This document shows positions 63,973-64,000 of a DNA stretch of 64,000 nt, in pieces. Under the pieces are notes generated by a model. That model was not told the DNA's origin. It saw only the letters and a list, made by a program, of their open reading frames with translations, and did not search any database. The translations under genes were made by a program, and so were the position numbers. The first letter of the stretch is position 1; each line of letters opens with the position of its first letter. The stretch is from Apostichopus japonicus (lineage: Eukaryota > Echinodermata > Holothuroidea > Aspidochirotida > Stichopodidae). The stretch is taken from positions 4,983,001-5,047,000 of the forward strand of contig NC_092568.1 in the NCBI RefSeq assembly GCF_037975245.1, written 5' to 3'.

Positions 63973-64000
63973 TCTTTTTACACACTTTGCTGACTCCTTA

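Larger units (their letters stand above)
61343..64000 (-). mobile_element. RTE-like non-LTR retrotransposon, near-intact, 5' end outside the window
   Basis: Minus-strand element with an AP-type endonuclease followed by a reverse transcriptase and a short 3' tail. The 3' end near 61343-61380 includes the palindrome CTGCCTTAAGGCAG and a CT-rich (GA on the element strand) tail, a possible recognition stem for target-primed reverse transcription. The two coding parts are open apart from one frame change near 63005-63040. It lies antisense to TDRD9, downstream of exon 23 and presumably inside an intron. RTE assignment rests on the APE-RT layout, the short 3' UTR and C-terminal text such as SETWTLRKEDRKRIDALEMW. 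Confidence 0.9.

Overview
The window is metazoan nuclear DNA: AT-rich, long introns with GT..AG junctions, many microsatellites, a tRNA-derived SINE, LINE remnants and short inverted-repeat transposons. The repeat mix and gene content suggest a marine invertebrate, perhaps a deuterostome such as an echinoderm. That taxonomic guess is inference and is weak.

Two protein-coding genes are supported. (1) On the minus strand, about 30.85 kb down to 2.7 kb, a phase-consistent chain of exons joins a seven-transmembrane receptor (30443-29493), a cytoplasmic linker (29164-28962 and probably two small exons) and a protein-kinase-like domain (27424-27191, 26636-26444, 10556-8991, 2813-2712). The predicted product is a single-chain 7TM receptor/pseudokinase of about 1,207 residues. 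The kinase-like domain keeps a VAIK-type lysine and HxD...N signature, but DFG is replaced by NFS. A Ser-rich, probably disordered insert of about 340 residues splits the C-lobe and carries a perfect DSGxxS-type phosphodegron. This is the most novel protein in the window. (2) On the plus strand, 46317-60829 and running off to the right, is the 5' two thirds of TDRD9, the piRNA-pathway DEAH/DEVH helicase. Twenty-three exons (about 899 codons) were placed with fully consistent phases; the Tudor domain should lie beyond the window.

The most unusual DNA structure is in TDRD9. Intron 19 ends in ten tandem copies (about 57 bp each) of its own 3' splice-site module: branch-point-like CTAAT, pyrimidine tract, AG, and the first about 26 nt of exon 20. 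Nearly every copy reads into a stop codon in the exon frame. Nearby, intron 18 holds three about 65-bp copies of the end of exon 17 plus its 5' splice site. Two neighbouring introns therefore contain separately amplified splice junctions.

Mobile DNA: a near-intact RTE-like LINE (APE endonuclease and reverse transcriptase, one frameshift) lies antisense to TDRD9 at 61.34-64.0 kb; a SINE with 8-bp target duplications at 4.87-5.26 kb; a CR1/L2-like LINE remnant at about 18.3-18.9 kb; a hAT-type MITE with a perfect 8-bp target duplication at 39.27-39.65 kb and related G/C-run elements; and a second MITE family with 14-bp TIRs starting CAGGGAATAATTTA, present three times. A higher-order minisatellite (12 subunits in an A-B-C pattern) sits in the 15.9-kb receptor intron. 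The stretch 30.85-46.3 kb between the genes shows no convincing coding sequence.
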